NCBI GenBank assembly: GCA_937915825.1
Contig: CALGGT010000052.1
Location: forward strand, 1-13,069
DNA: 13,069 bases
Source of the DNA: an uncultured Eubacterium sp.
GTDB taxonomy: Bacteria > Bacillota > Clostridia > Lachnospirales > Lachnospiraceae
Direction of reading: 5' to 3'
Below the pieces are notes generated by a model. It saw nothing but the letters and a program-made list of their open reading frames with translations, ran no database searches and had not been told where the DNA came from. How positions within the stretch are numbered: position 1 is the first letter of the stretch; every line of letters begins with the position of its first letter. Of this stretch, positions 1-7,451 are shown in pieces. A program made the position numbers and the translations under genes.

Positions 1-2937
1 GAAGAGATCGGTCGGCACATGCCCGGGGGATTCTTTATCTATAAAACACGAGACGATGAAAAATTGTTATATGCCAATGACGTGGTTCTTAGTATGTATG
101 GCTGTAAAACATTGGATGAATTTAAGGAACTAACCGGTTATACATTTAAGGGGATGGTTCATCCGGAGGATTATGAGGCAGTTTCGCTCTCCATTGACGA
201 ACAGATTCAAAGAGACGATCATAAGATTGACTATGTTGAATATCGTATTATATGCAAAGACGGACAGATCCGTTGGGTGGATGATCGGGGACGATACACC
301 GATACCGAGGCGTACGGCGGCATCTACTATGTATTGATCTCGGATATCACCGAAAAACATGAGAAAGCGGTGTTAGAAGAAAAAAGGGCCGAGATGGAAC
401 ACCATCAACTGATGGAGGAAGTGCAGTCGGCGGCTGAGTTGGCGGAGCTTATGGGAGCGGTTAGTTCTTTGCTTTCCAATATGCCTGCCATGAGTTTTTC
501 CAAGGACGCAGAGACCGGAAAATACCTTGCCTGCAACCAGCCTTTTGCGGAGTATGCTCACAAGAAATCCCCGGAGGAAGTAGTGGGTCTCACGGACCAT
601 GAGATCTTTGATAAAGATACGGCGGATCATTTTGTGGAAGATGATCAAAAGGCTTTGGCCATGGATAAACCCTATATATTCTATGAAGATGTACCCGATG
701 CCCAGGGGATCGTGATCCGGAATCTGCAAACAACAAAGCTAAAATTTAAGGATGCATCCGGAAGGCTCTGCCTGCTTGGAATGTGTGTGGACGTTACCGA
801 AATGACCAGGATCAAAACGGCGGAAGCAGCCAGCCTGGCTAAACAACAAGAACTGGAAAGCCGTCTTGCCCTGCAGGAAAAACTATTAGAGGAACAGACA
901 CGTCGGAAACAGCAGGATCGTATGATCACAGCCCTTGCCTCCGATTATCGCAGTGTTTATCATGTGGACTTGGACCAGGATGACGGGGTATGCTACAGCG
1001 CGGATCCGGAGGATCAGGAACAGACGCCGGAGGGAGTGCATTTTTCTTATCTTGAGCGTTTCACCTGGTATGCGGAGAATTGTGTGGATGAAAAATATCG
1101 CGAGGAATTTCTTGCGTTCATCGACCCGGATCATGTAAGGGAAGCGCTTTCAGAAAATGTGATCATCGCCTATCGCTACCTGATCCACCGGGGTGGTATG
1201 GATTATTATGAAATGATCCGTATGGCAGGCGTTCGTCACGCCGCGGATCGAGGAGACCATATGGTACATGCCATTGGATTGGGATTGACCAATATAGACC
1301 GGGAGATGCGAGATACCATGGCTAAGAATCAGGCGCTCAGTGAAGCGTTGGAGGCCGCAGAACAGGCCAATATGGCGAAGACTGCGTTTCTTTCCAATAT
1401 GAGTCATGAGATTCGTACTCCGATGAATTCCATTATTGGTCTGGACAGTCTGGCTCTTCATCGGGATACCCTGGATGAAGAGACCCGAAATTATTTGGAA
1501 AAAATAGGTGCCAGTGCCCGCCATCTTTTGGGACTGATCAATGACATCCTGGATATGAGTCGAATTGAGTCGGGGCGGGTGATCTTACGAAAAGAGGAAT
1601 TCTCCTTCCGTAATATGCTGGAGCAGATCAATACCATGGTTATGACCCAATGCAACGACAAGGGGTTGAAATATGAGTGTAAGATGGTAGGCGGTGTTTC
1701 CGATTACTATATCGGGGACGATATGAAGTTGAAACAGGTATTGATCAACATCTTAAGCAACGCCATTAAGTTTACCGATGCGCCGGGAGAAGTGTCCCTT
1801 ACCGTGGAACGAACGGCGGTATTTGAGGATCAGACGACCATTCGTTTTGTGATTCGGGATACCGGCATTGGAATGGATAAGGAATTTCTTCCGAAGGTAT
1901 TTGACACGTTTACCCAGGAGGATAGCAGTCGAAATAATAAATACGGCAGTACCGGTCTGGGAATGGCCATTACAAAAAATATTGTGGACCTGATGAATGG
2001 AACGATCCAGGTGGATTCGGAAAAAGGAAAAGGAACGGAATTCACGGTGGTAGTTACATTGAAACACTGCGATCACGACGGTGGGGACGATGTACTGATC
2101 GACGCCAAGAATATTCGGGTTTTAGTGGTAGACGATGAACAGATCGCAGCGGAACACGCAAGGATTGTGTTAGATGAAGCGGGGATCAAGGCGGACACCT
2201 GCAACGATGGACCAACCTGTTTGCATATGTTAGAGGTTCAGCACACGAAGCATGAGCCGTATAATCTGGTGCTTTTGGATTGGAAAATGCCCGATATGGA
2301 CGGCATCGAGGTGGCAAAGGAGATCCGTAAGTTATACAGCAGTGAGACGACCATTATCATTCTGACTTCTTTCAACTGGGATGAGATTATGGATGAAGCT
2401 TTGCATATTGGGGTAGACAGCTTCCTGGCCAAACCGCTTTTTGCGTCCAATGTGATCGCGGAATTTGAACGCATTGCCCGAAAGAATAATATGATGCTGT
2501 TCCGTGAGAAGCAGCGCGCCGATATAGAGGGCAGGCATATTCTTCTTGCTGAGGATGTGATCATTAACGCGGAGATCATGAAAGAACTCTTAAAGATCAA
2601 GGGGGTTATCATTGATCACGCCGAGAATGGAAGAATCTGTTTGGATATGTTTGCGGCCAGCGATGAGGGATTCTATGATGCCGTATTGATGGATGTGCGA
2701 ATGCCGGAAATGGACGGGTTGGAGGCGACGGCGGCCATTCGTGCCCTGAACCGGCCGGATGCGAAGACGGTTCCTATTATTGCCATGACGGCCAATGCTT
2801 TTGATGAGGATGTTCAGCGTTCTTTGCAGGTGGGAATGAATGCCCATCTTTCCAAGCCGGTAGAGCCGGAGAGATTGTATCAGACCTTGGAAGAACTGAT
2901 TTGGGAGGCAGACCAGTCTAAGACGATGGGGGTATAA
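1..2937 (+). CDS. Hybrid sensor histidine kinase, three PAS-like domains and two receivers (5' partial)
   Basis: This is a multidomain hybrid kinase whose start lies outside the window. The frame is open from base 1, and the codons before the first ATG (base 19) read straight into a PAS core (PGGFFIY), so that ATG is probably internal. Counting from that Met, a PAS domain covers about 1-112 and a second about 145-265. A coiled linker follows, then a PAS-like region at about 303-440. The HisKA H-box SHEIRTP has its phospho-acceptor at H463. The ATPase domain shows an N-box (LINILSNAIKFTD), G1 (RDTGIGM) and G2 (STGLGM). Two receiver domains follow, with likely acceptors D754 (LLDWKMPDMDG) and D892 (LMDVRMPEMDG). 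There is no transmembrane segment in the visible part and no HPt or DNA-binding domain, so it is probably a cytoplasmic phosphorelay kinase. Its stop is 2 bases before the next gene, which suggests translational coupling. The ligand is unknown. Confidence 0.93.
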   Translation, partial: EEIGRHMPGGFFIYKTRDDEKLLYANDVVLSMYGCKTLDEFKELTGYTFKGMVHPEDYEAVSLSIDEQIQRDDHKIDYVEYRIICKDGQIRWVDDRGRYTDTEAYGGIYYVLISDITEKHEKAVLEEKRAEMEHHQLMEEVQSAAELAELMGAVSSLLSNMPAMSFSKDAETGKYLACNQPFAEYAHKKSPEEVVGLTDHEIFDKDTADHFVEDDQKALAMDKPYIFYEDVPDAQGIVIRNLQTTKLKFKDASGRLCLLGMCVDVTEMTRIKTAEAASLAKQQELESRLALQEKLLEEQTRRKQQDRMITALASDYRSVYHVDLDQDDGVCYSADPEDQEQTPEGVHFSYLERFTWYAENCVDEKYREEFLAFIDPDHVREALSENVIIAYRYLIHRGGMDYYEMIRMAGVRHAADRGDHMVHAIGLGLTNIDREMRDTMAKNQALSEALEAAEQANMAKTAFLSNMSHEIRTPMNSIIGLDSLALHRDTLDEETRNYLEKIGASARHLLGLINDILDMSRIESGRVILRKEEFSFRNMLEQINTMVMTQCNDKGLKYECKMVGGVSDYYIGDDMKLKQVLINILSNAIKFTDAPGEVSLTVERTAVFEDQTTIRFVIRDTGIGMDKEFLPKVFDTFTQEDSSRNNKYGSTGLGMAITKNIVDLMNGTIQVDSEKGKGTEFTVVVTLKHCDHDGGDDVLIDAKNIRVLVVDDEQIAAEHARIVLDEAGIKADTCNDGPTCLHMLEVQHTKHEPYNLVLLDWKMPDMDGIEVAKEIRKLYSSETTIIILTSFNWDEIMDEALHIGVDSFLAKPLFASNVIAEFERIARKNNMMLFREKQRADIEGRHILLAEDVIINAEIMKELLKIKGVIIDHAENGRICLDMFAASDEGFYDAVLMDVRMPEMDGLEATAAIRALNRPDAKTVPIIAMTANAFDEDVQRSLQVGMNAHLSKPVEPERLYQTLEELIWEADQSKTMGV

Positions 2938-2939
2938 CA

Positions 2940-5735
2940 ATGATGAAAAATAAGGGGAATCAGAGTAATTCAAAACGCAAGTTAACCCTGACCAATAGCT
3001 GGGCGATGGCATTTGGCTGCATGGTTGGCTGGGGGATCTTTGGTATGCCGGGAACCACGTTTCTTCCCGTTGCCGGTCCTTGTGGTACCATCATCGCCAT
3101 GACGATCGGCATGTTGATCATGCTTGTGATCGGCTATAACTTTGCCTATCTGATGAATCGAAATCCCAGATCGGGAGGGGTTTATGCTTATACAAAGGAA
3201 GCGTTTGGAAGAGATCATGCTTTTTTAAGCGCCTGGTTTTTATGCCTGTCGTATCTTACCATCGTATTTCTAAACGGAACCTCTTTGTTTATCGTGTTGC
3301 GCCTGATGTTCGGAGAATATATTCAAACGGGACTGAATTACACCGTTTCCGGAAACCCGATCTATGTAAGGGAAATCCTGGTATCCGCCGTTGTGATCGC
3401 GGGGATCGGTGTGCTATTCCTTTATGCCAAGTCCATGCTGCGCAAAGTACATACGGGGTTGTCCATGATCTTGCTTGCAGGGATTCTGATCTTAGGAATC
3501 TTTTGTATTCCACATGCCCTTTCTCACATGGGAGACTTCGGTTCCCGAGGCACCAATCATGCATATGGGATATTCAGCATTGCCTTTCTGGCACCGTGGG
3601 CTTTTGTTGGATTTGAAGTGATATCCTTTGATACGGAACGATTCAAATTTCCTATAAAAAAATCCAAGATCGTTATTTTTGCAGCGATCATCCTGACGGC
3701 TATTTCTTATACGTGTATGGCAGTGATCAGTGTCTCCGCCCTACCGGATGGCTTTGAAACCTGGCAGTCGTATGTAAATTCCCTGGGGAATGTGTCGGAT
3801 CTGCAATCGGTTCCGCCGGTTTTCGCGGCCAAGACCATTATGGGGAATTTTGGTTTTCTTGTTGTTACCCTTACGGCATTGGCAGCTGTTTTTACCGGTA
3901 TCATCGGAGGATATCGGGCGACCATTAGTATGTTAACTACAATGGCGGAGGATCGGATCTTAACCAAACACTTTTCTAAGACATCCTACAGCATTGTATT
4001 TATTATGATCATCTCCATCCTCCTTGTTCTATTCGGAAGAAATACCTTGGATTGGTTTGTGGATCTGACTTCCTTTGGAGCCATCGTGGGATTTGGCTAT
4101 ACTTCGGCGGTAACTTATAAATTTTCCCGGATGGAGAACAACCGAAAGACCCAGATCACCGGAATGATCGGAACCATTATATCCGTCATATTCGTGGTGG
4201 TTCAGCTCGTCCCCAGATTAACCGCCATGGAGGCAATGGGTGGGGAAGCATATCTTCTCCTGTCTTTTTGGTGTCTGTTGGGATTTGTTTTTTACTGGCG
4301 TACCGTTGAACGCAGTACTCTTACGGAATACAGCGGGATATCCACATCCGGTATCGTGCTTTTCGTGCTGATCATTTACTCAGCATTTATGTGGCTGGTT
4401 AAGCAGATCGATGGGAAAGAAACCATTGACGATGTACATTCTACGATTGTAGTTGATGGAGTGATCCTGCTTCTGATCATCTTTGTGGGATTGGTTATCA
4501 TGTTATACGTGCAGAATCTTGTGCGAAAAAAACATGAATCATCGGAACGGGAGAAGATCCGGGCCATGGAAAGCAGTTTGGCAAAAAGCAGATTTTTGTT
4601 TAATATGTCCCATGATATCCGGACGCCGATGAATGCCATCATTGGTTATACGGAGCTTGCTTTGAAAGAGCCATCGTCTGAGGTCCTTCACGATTATCTT
4701 GTTAAGATCGACCGGTCCAATCAGCATTTACTGACGTTGATCAACGACATTCTCGAGATGAGTCGTATTGAAAGCGGTAAGGTGGAATTGGAACTTTTTC
4801 CCACAGATCTGTTCGAGATATTTGATAACATAAAAGAACTGTTTGATGAACAGATGAAGCGTAAAAATATAACCTTTGAGATCCACACGGGTCAGGTGAA
4901 AAACCCTTATGTCTGGTGCGATGCCAAGCATCTAAGCCGCGTGCTGGTCAATCTTGTAAGCAATGCGTATAAATTCACGGATGAAGGAGGAAATGTAACG
5001 GTATCGATGACCGAATCCGGAACGGACGATGAATACGGGGCGTATGAAATCCGGATACGAGATACCGGGATTGGCATGTCCAGGGAATTTGTGGAAAAGA
5101 TGTTTAATCCCTTTGAGAGAGAACGAACATCCACAGTGAGCGGGATTGAAGGGACTGGTCTGGGACTTTCCATCAGTAAAAATATCATTGATCTGATGGG
5201 AGGCATGATCGATGTTCATACATCTCCCGGCAGCGGAACTGAGATCGTTCTTAGCTTGAAGTTTAAAAAGGCGGCGGAATCGGATATCTCCGTGGAAACC
5301 GAAACAAAAGTCGAACAGGTTTTGGATGTGGATAAGATGGATTTCTCCGGAAAACGGTTGTTGCTTGTGGAGGACAATGAGATCAATATGGAGATCGCTA
5401 TGATGATGCTCACACAGGCAGGATTTACAGTGGAGACGGCTGAGAATGGTAAGATTGCTGTGGAGATGGTTTCTTCCTCTACGCCCGGATATTATAACGC
5501 GGTATTGATGGATATCCAGATGCCTGTTATGGACGGGTACGCGGCAACCAGAGAGATTCGTGCCCTTCCCAATAAAGAGCTGGCTAATATTCCCATCCTG
5601 GCAATGACGGCCAACGCCTTTAAGGAGGATGAGGAGGCAGCATTTGCCGCCGGCATGCAGGCGCATATCCCGAAGCCGGTGGATCTGAATGTATTGTTGA
5701 TGCGTCTGTCCGAAGTAATGGAAAAGAACGGATAG
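2940..5735 (+). CDS. APC-family amino-acid permease fused to hybrid histidine kinase and receiver
   Basis: This 931-residue protein joins a transporter to a sensor kinase. Residues about 15-460 form twelve hydrophobic segments typical of the APC superfamily. The first helix carries GWGIFGMPG, which matches the glycine-rich unwound substrate site of that family. Two further segments (about 465-525) flank a short outer loop and lead to a cytoplasmic kinase. The H-box SHDIRTP has H558. The ATPase domain has LVNLVSNAYKFTD, RDTGIGM and GTGLGL. The C-terminal receiver has acceptor D858 (LMDIQMPVMDG). Fourteen segments with the N-terminus inside would put the kinase inside. The likely role is to sense an amino acid or related solute, either during transport or with a permease domain that now acts only as a receptor. 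The logic resembles CbrA, which uses an unrelated SLC5-type transporter. The start is the first of two adjacent ATGs after a weak GGGGG. The substrate cannot be read from sequence. Confidence 0.93.
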   Translation: MMKNKGNQSNSKRKLTLTNSWAMAFGCMVGWGIFGMPGTTFLPVAGPCGTIIAMTIGMLIMLVIGYNFAYLMNRNPRSGGVYAYTKEAFGRDHAFLSAWFLCLSYLTIVFLNGTSLFIVLRLMFGEYIQTGLNYTVSGNPIYVREILVSAVVIAGIGVLFLYAKSMLRKVHTGLSMILLAGILILGIFCIPHALSHMGDFGSRGTNHAYGIFSIAFLAPWAFVGFEVISFDTERFKFPIKKSKIVIFAAIILTAISYTCMAVISVSALPDGFETWQSYVNSLGNVSDLQSVPPVFAAKTIMGNFGFLVVTLTALAAVFTGIIGGYRATISMLTTMAEDRILTKHFSKTSYSIVFIMIISILLVLFGRNTLDWFVDLTSFGAIVGFGYTSAVTYKFSRMENNRKTQITGMIGTIISVIFVVVQLVPRLTAMEAMGGEAYLLLSFWCLLGFVFYWRTVERSTLTEYSGISTSGIVLFVLIIYSAFMWLVKQIDGKETIDDVHSTIVVDGVILLLIIFVGLVIMLYVQNLVRKKHESSEREKIRAMESSLAKSRFLFNMSHDIRTPMNAIIGYTELALKEPSSEVLHDYLVKIDRSNQHLLTLINDILEMSRIESGKVELELFPTDLFEIFDNIKELFDEQMKRKNITFEIHTGQVKNPYVWCDAKHLSRVLVNLVSNAYKFTDEGGNVTVSMTESGTDDEYGAYEIRIRDTGIGMSREFVEKMFNPFERERTSTVSGIEGTGLGLSISKNIIDLMGGMIDVHTSPGSGTEIVLSLKFKKAAESDISVETETKVEQVLDVDKMDFSGKRLLLVEDNEINMEIAMMMLTQAGFTVETAENGKIAVEMVSSSTPGYYNAVLMDIQMPVMDGYAATREIRALPNKELANIPILAMTANAFKEDEEAAFAAGMQAHIPKPVDLNVLLMRLSEVMEKNG

Positions 5736-5738
5736 AGA

Positions 5739-6074
5739 ATGGATGATGATATGAAGTATTTTATTAAAAACAGTCAGAGGATCAAAGGAAAAACCGCATA
5801 TTTTGAGTTTTTACCAGGGCGTTATCGGAACAGATCCTGGAACAGAAATTCCATCTATCTGGCTCCGGAGCTGGTGGACCGATCCGGAATGGAGGCATAT
5901 ATCAAAGGCTTTGATTACTATGGAGTTACCGAGGTGGAAATTCAGGAATTATATGAGCTGGGGGATCGCGTTACGGAATCCGATCCTCTCTTATCCGAGA
6001 TCGTGAATGAGCTTTTGAACTGGGTTTATGCCATGGCGGAAGAACCAAAATGCATCACCATCATTGGAATGTGA
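5739..6074 (+). CDS. Hypothetical protein, 111 aa, unknown function
   Basis: I do not recognise this protein. It is small and soluble, with no signal peptide, no membrane segment and one cysteine near the C-terminus (PKCITIIGM). The N-terminal half is basic and aromatic (KTAYFEFLPGRYRNRSWNRN) and the C-terminal half is acidic and probably helical. It begins 3 bases after the kinase-permease stop and ends 6 bases before the hydrolase start, so it belongs to the same transcription unit. The ATG at 5751 (MKYFIKN) is an equally possible start, because neither ATG has a well-placed Shine-Dalgarno sequence and translation may depend on coupling. The tight position, composition and clean frame support a real gene. 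No function is proposed. Confidence 0.72.
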   Translation: MDDDMKYFIKNSQRIKGKTAYFEFLPGRYRNRSWNRNSIYLAPELVDRSGMEAYIKGFDYYGVTEVEIQELYELGDRVTESDPLLSEIVNELLNWVYAMAEEPKCITIIGM

Positions 6075-6080
6075 AGTGAA

Positions 6081-6890
6081 ATGAAGGAAATCAAATATAC
6101 ACCAACCAATACGTACCTGATTCAGGGGGAAAAGGGGAATCTTTTGCTGGACACCGGGTGGGCCGGGACGTTTCCTCTTTTTTGTCGTGCCATGGGGGAA
6201 CAGAATGAAAAGATTCAGGATATTTCCTATATCCTGCTGACTCATTTCCACCCGGATCACATGGGAATTGCCCAGGAAATCGCCGATCATACCCAGGCAC
6301 AATTGGTGATCTTAGAGGTACAGCTGGATTACGTTCATAGTCCGGATCCAATCTTTGCCAAGGAAAAAAAGGGAAGATTTATTCCAATCCGGGAAGAAGA
6401 AGCCAAAATACTCCGAATCCGGGATTCTCGGGATTTTTTGAAGGAACTGGGAATTTATGGGGAAATCCTGCATACCCCGGGGCATAGTCCGGATAGTATT
6501 TCTCTTTTTTTGGATGACGGCAGCTTATTTGTGGGAGATTTGAATCCCTTATATGAGTTATCTCTTCACGAGGGGGATGAAATCGGAAAAACCTGGAAGA
6601 GTCTTTTGGAAAGGCACCCGGGAAGGATCTATTATGGTCATGCCAAAACTTTGAGTCTGGAGAAAAGCGGGGGAAATCCCTGGACGTTAGGAAATCAGAA
6701 GGAAACGGGAGGATCGAATCACGTTCATACCGTGGTAAAGTATATTAAAAAGGGCTATACCCAGGAAGAAATCCGGGAGAAAACCGGGTTTGATGCAACC
6801 TTTGTGGAGGATGTCATGCGGATTTATTTCACCCATCCCGGCGTGACGGAGCAGGGGATCCTGGATCGGTTGGAGATCAAAGGAAGATAA
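6081..6890 (+). CDS. MBL-fold metallo-hydrolase
   Basis: This 269-residue protein has the complete metal site of the metallo-beta-lactamase superfamily: the HxHxDH motif at H55, H57, D59 and H60 (THFHPDHMG), then H135 (HTPGHSPDS), D153 (VGDLNP) and H186 (YYGHAK). The early strand LLLDTG also fits. This set normally binds two metal ions and hydrolyses an ester, thioester or similar bond in the cytoplasm. After about residue 205 there is a helical extension with a helix-turn-helix-like pattern (YTQEEIREKTGFDATFVEDV), common in glyoxalase II-like and uncharacterised MBL hydrolases. There is no signal peptide. The start is an ATG 6 bases after the previous stop. The substrate is unknown, and the neighbouring kinases do not identify it. 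Confidence 0.92.
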   Translation: MKEIKYTPTNTYLIQGEKGNLLLDTGWAGTFPLFCRAMGEQNEKIQDISYILLTHFHPDHMGIAQEIADHTQAQLVILEVQLDYVHSPDPIFAKEKKGRFIPIREEEAKILRIRDSRDFLKELGIYGEILHTPGHSPDSISLFLDDGSLFVGDLNPLYELSLHEGDEIGKTWKSLLERHPGRIYYGHAKTLSLEKSGGNPWTLGNQKETGGSNHVHTVVKYIKKGYTQEEIREKTGFDATFVEDVMRIYFTHPGVTEQGILDRLEIKGR

Positions 6891-6905
6891 GGAGTTAACA
6901 GGAAT

Positions 6906-7322
6906 ATGAAATACAAAGAAAAGGCGGAGAAAGCAGCAGAATTAAAGCAATTTCACGGATGTAATTGTGCCCAGGCGGTAGCGGCGGTGTTGGCGGATGA
7001 AACCTCGTATTCGGAGGAGGAATTAAAGAAAATTGCCTCTGGATTTGCGGTTGGAATGGGAAATATGGAAGCTACCTGTGGCTCGTTGATCGGTGCCGTG
7101 ATGATCGCCGGTATTAAGATGGATGGGAAAGGCACGGTTCGCTTTGCGAAGGAGATTTCCCAAAAGTTTCAAGAAAGAACCGGTGCCCTTATTTGCAAGG
7201 AGATCAAGGGGATCGAGACCGGAAAAATCGTTTGTTCCTGTGACGATTGTGTGCGAAATGCCGTATTGGCTTATGGAGAAGTTATGGGCTCTCTTGAAAC
7301 AAGTTCGTCCCAAAAAGTGTAA
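6906..7322 (+). CDS. C_GCAxxG_C_C family cysteine-rich protein
   Basis: The 138-residue protein shows the cysteine layout of the C_GCAxxG_C_C family (TIGR01909/PF09719): C19 and C21 (FHGCNCAQAV), C58 in the central motif (TCGSLIGAVMIAG), C97 (ALICKEI), and C110, C112 and C115 (CSCDDC). The family is often predicted to be a redox or metal-binding protein, but its reaction is not known. The central motif reads TCGSLIG rather than a strict GCAxxG, which is common in the family. An AGGA-type ribosome site precedes the ATG, and the gene follows the hydrolase by 15 bases. The last residues (SSSQKV) and the stop are encoded by the first copy of the downstream 33-base repeat array, so the original C-terminus may have been altered. 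Confidence 0.9.
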   Translation: MKYKEKAEKAAELKQFHGCNCAQAVAAVLADETSYSEEELKKIASGFAVGMGNMEATCGSLIGAVMIAGIKMDGKGTVRFAKEISQKFQERTGALICKEIKGIETGKIVCSCDDCVRNAVLAYGEVMGSLETSSSQKV

Positions 7323-7422
7323 GGATATTGCAAAAGATCGTCCAAAAAAGTGTAAGCATAATATGAAAGATCGTCCAAAAAAGTGTAAGCTACCCTTGAA
7401 AGTTCGTCCCAAAAAGTGTATA
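7302..7422 (+). repeat. Four direct repeats of 22 bases with exact 33-base period
   Basis: Copies start at 7302, 7335, 7368 and 7401. The shared core is TCGTCCMAAAAAGTGTAAG, where M is A or C, preceded by AGA or AGT. The 11-base spacers differ in sequence but not in length, so every copy is 33 bases (about three helical turns) from the next and faces the same side of the DNA. Copies 1 and 4 share the GTTCGTCCC form, and copies 2 and 3 share GATCGTCCA. The last copy ends in GTGTATAAT instead of GTGTAAG, which creates the -10 box of the ATPase promoter. The copies show no internal dyad, so an asymmetric or multimeric binding protein would be expected. The most likely role is an operator array controlling the downstream ATPase gene. 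Confidence 0.9.
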
Positions 7423-7424
7423 AT
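7396..7424 (+). promoter_or_regulatory. Promoter of the AAA_14/DUF4143 ATPase gene
   Basis: TTGAAA (7396-7401) and a perfect TATAAT (7419-7424) are separated by 17 bases. The spacer and the edges of both boxes are formed by repeat copy 4, so a protein bound to that copy would cover RNA polymerase contacts. Transcription would start near 7431, leaving a leader of about 20 bases that holds the ribosome site. Confidence 0.85.
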
Positions 7425-7435
7425 ACTCCTATAAA

Positions 7436-7442
7436 AGGAGAG
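7436..7442 (+). promoter_or_regulatory. Ribosome binding site that fixes the ATPase start
   Basis: AGGAGAG lies 9 bases before the ATG at 7452. The frame is open further upstream to a GTG at 7416, but that codon lies inside the promoter, before the transcription start, so it cannot be the start. Confidence 0.85.
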
Positions 7443-7451
7443 TGGATCATT

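Noticed and set aside
4932..5666. Open frame of 244 codons on the - strand
   Set aside because: It lies entirely within the kinase and receiver part of the permease-kinase, and its His/Ile-rich translation has no domain.
7302..7422. CRISPR array
   Set aside because: Spacers are only 11 bases, there are only four copies, the repeat is not palindromic and no cas gene is present.
7123..7434. + strand frame with four RPKKC peptides and - strand frame (7271-7471) with YTFLDDL-like peptides
   Set aside because: Because the repeat period (33) is a multiple of three, the repeats stay open in several frames on both strands. The overlap with a clear gene and the lack of ribosome sites argue against translation.
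7416..7451. Upstream GTG start for the ATPase
   Set aside because: It lies inside the promoter, before the expected transcription start; the ATG at 7452 has a good ribosome site.
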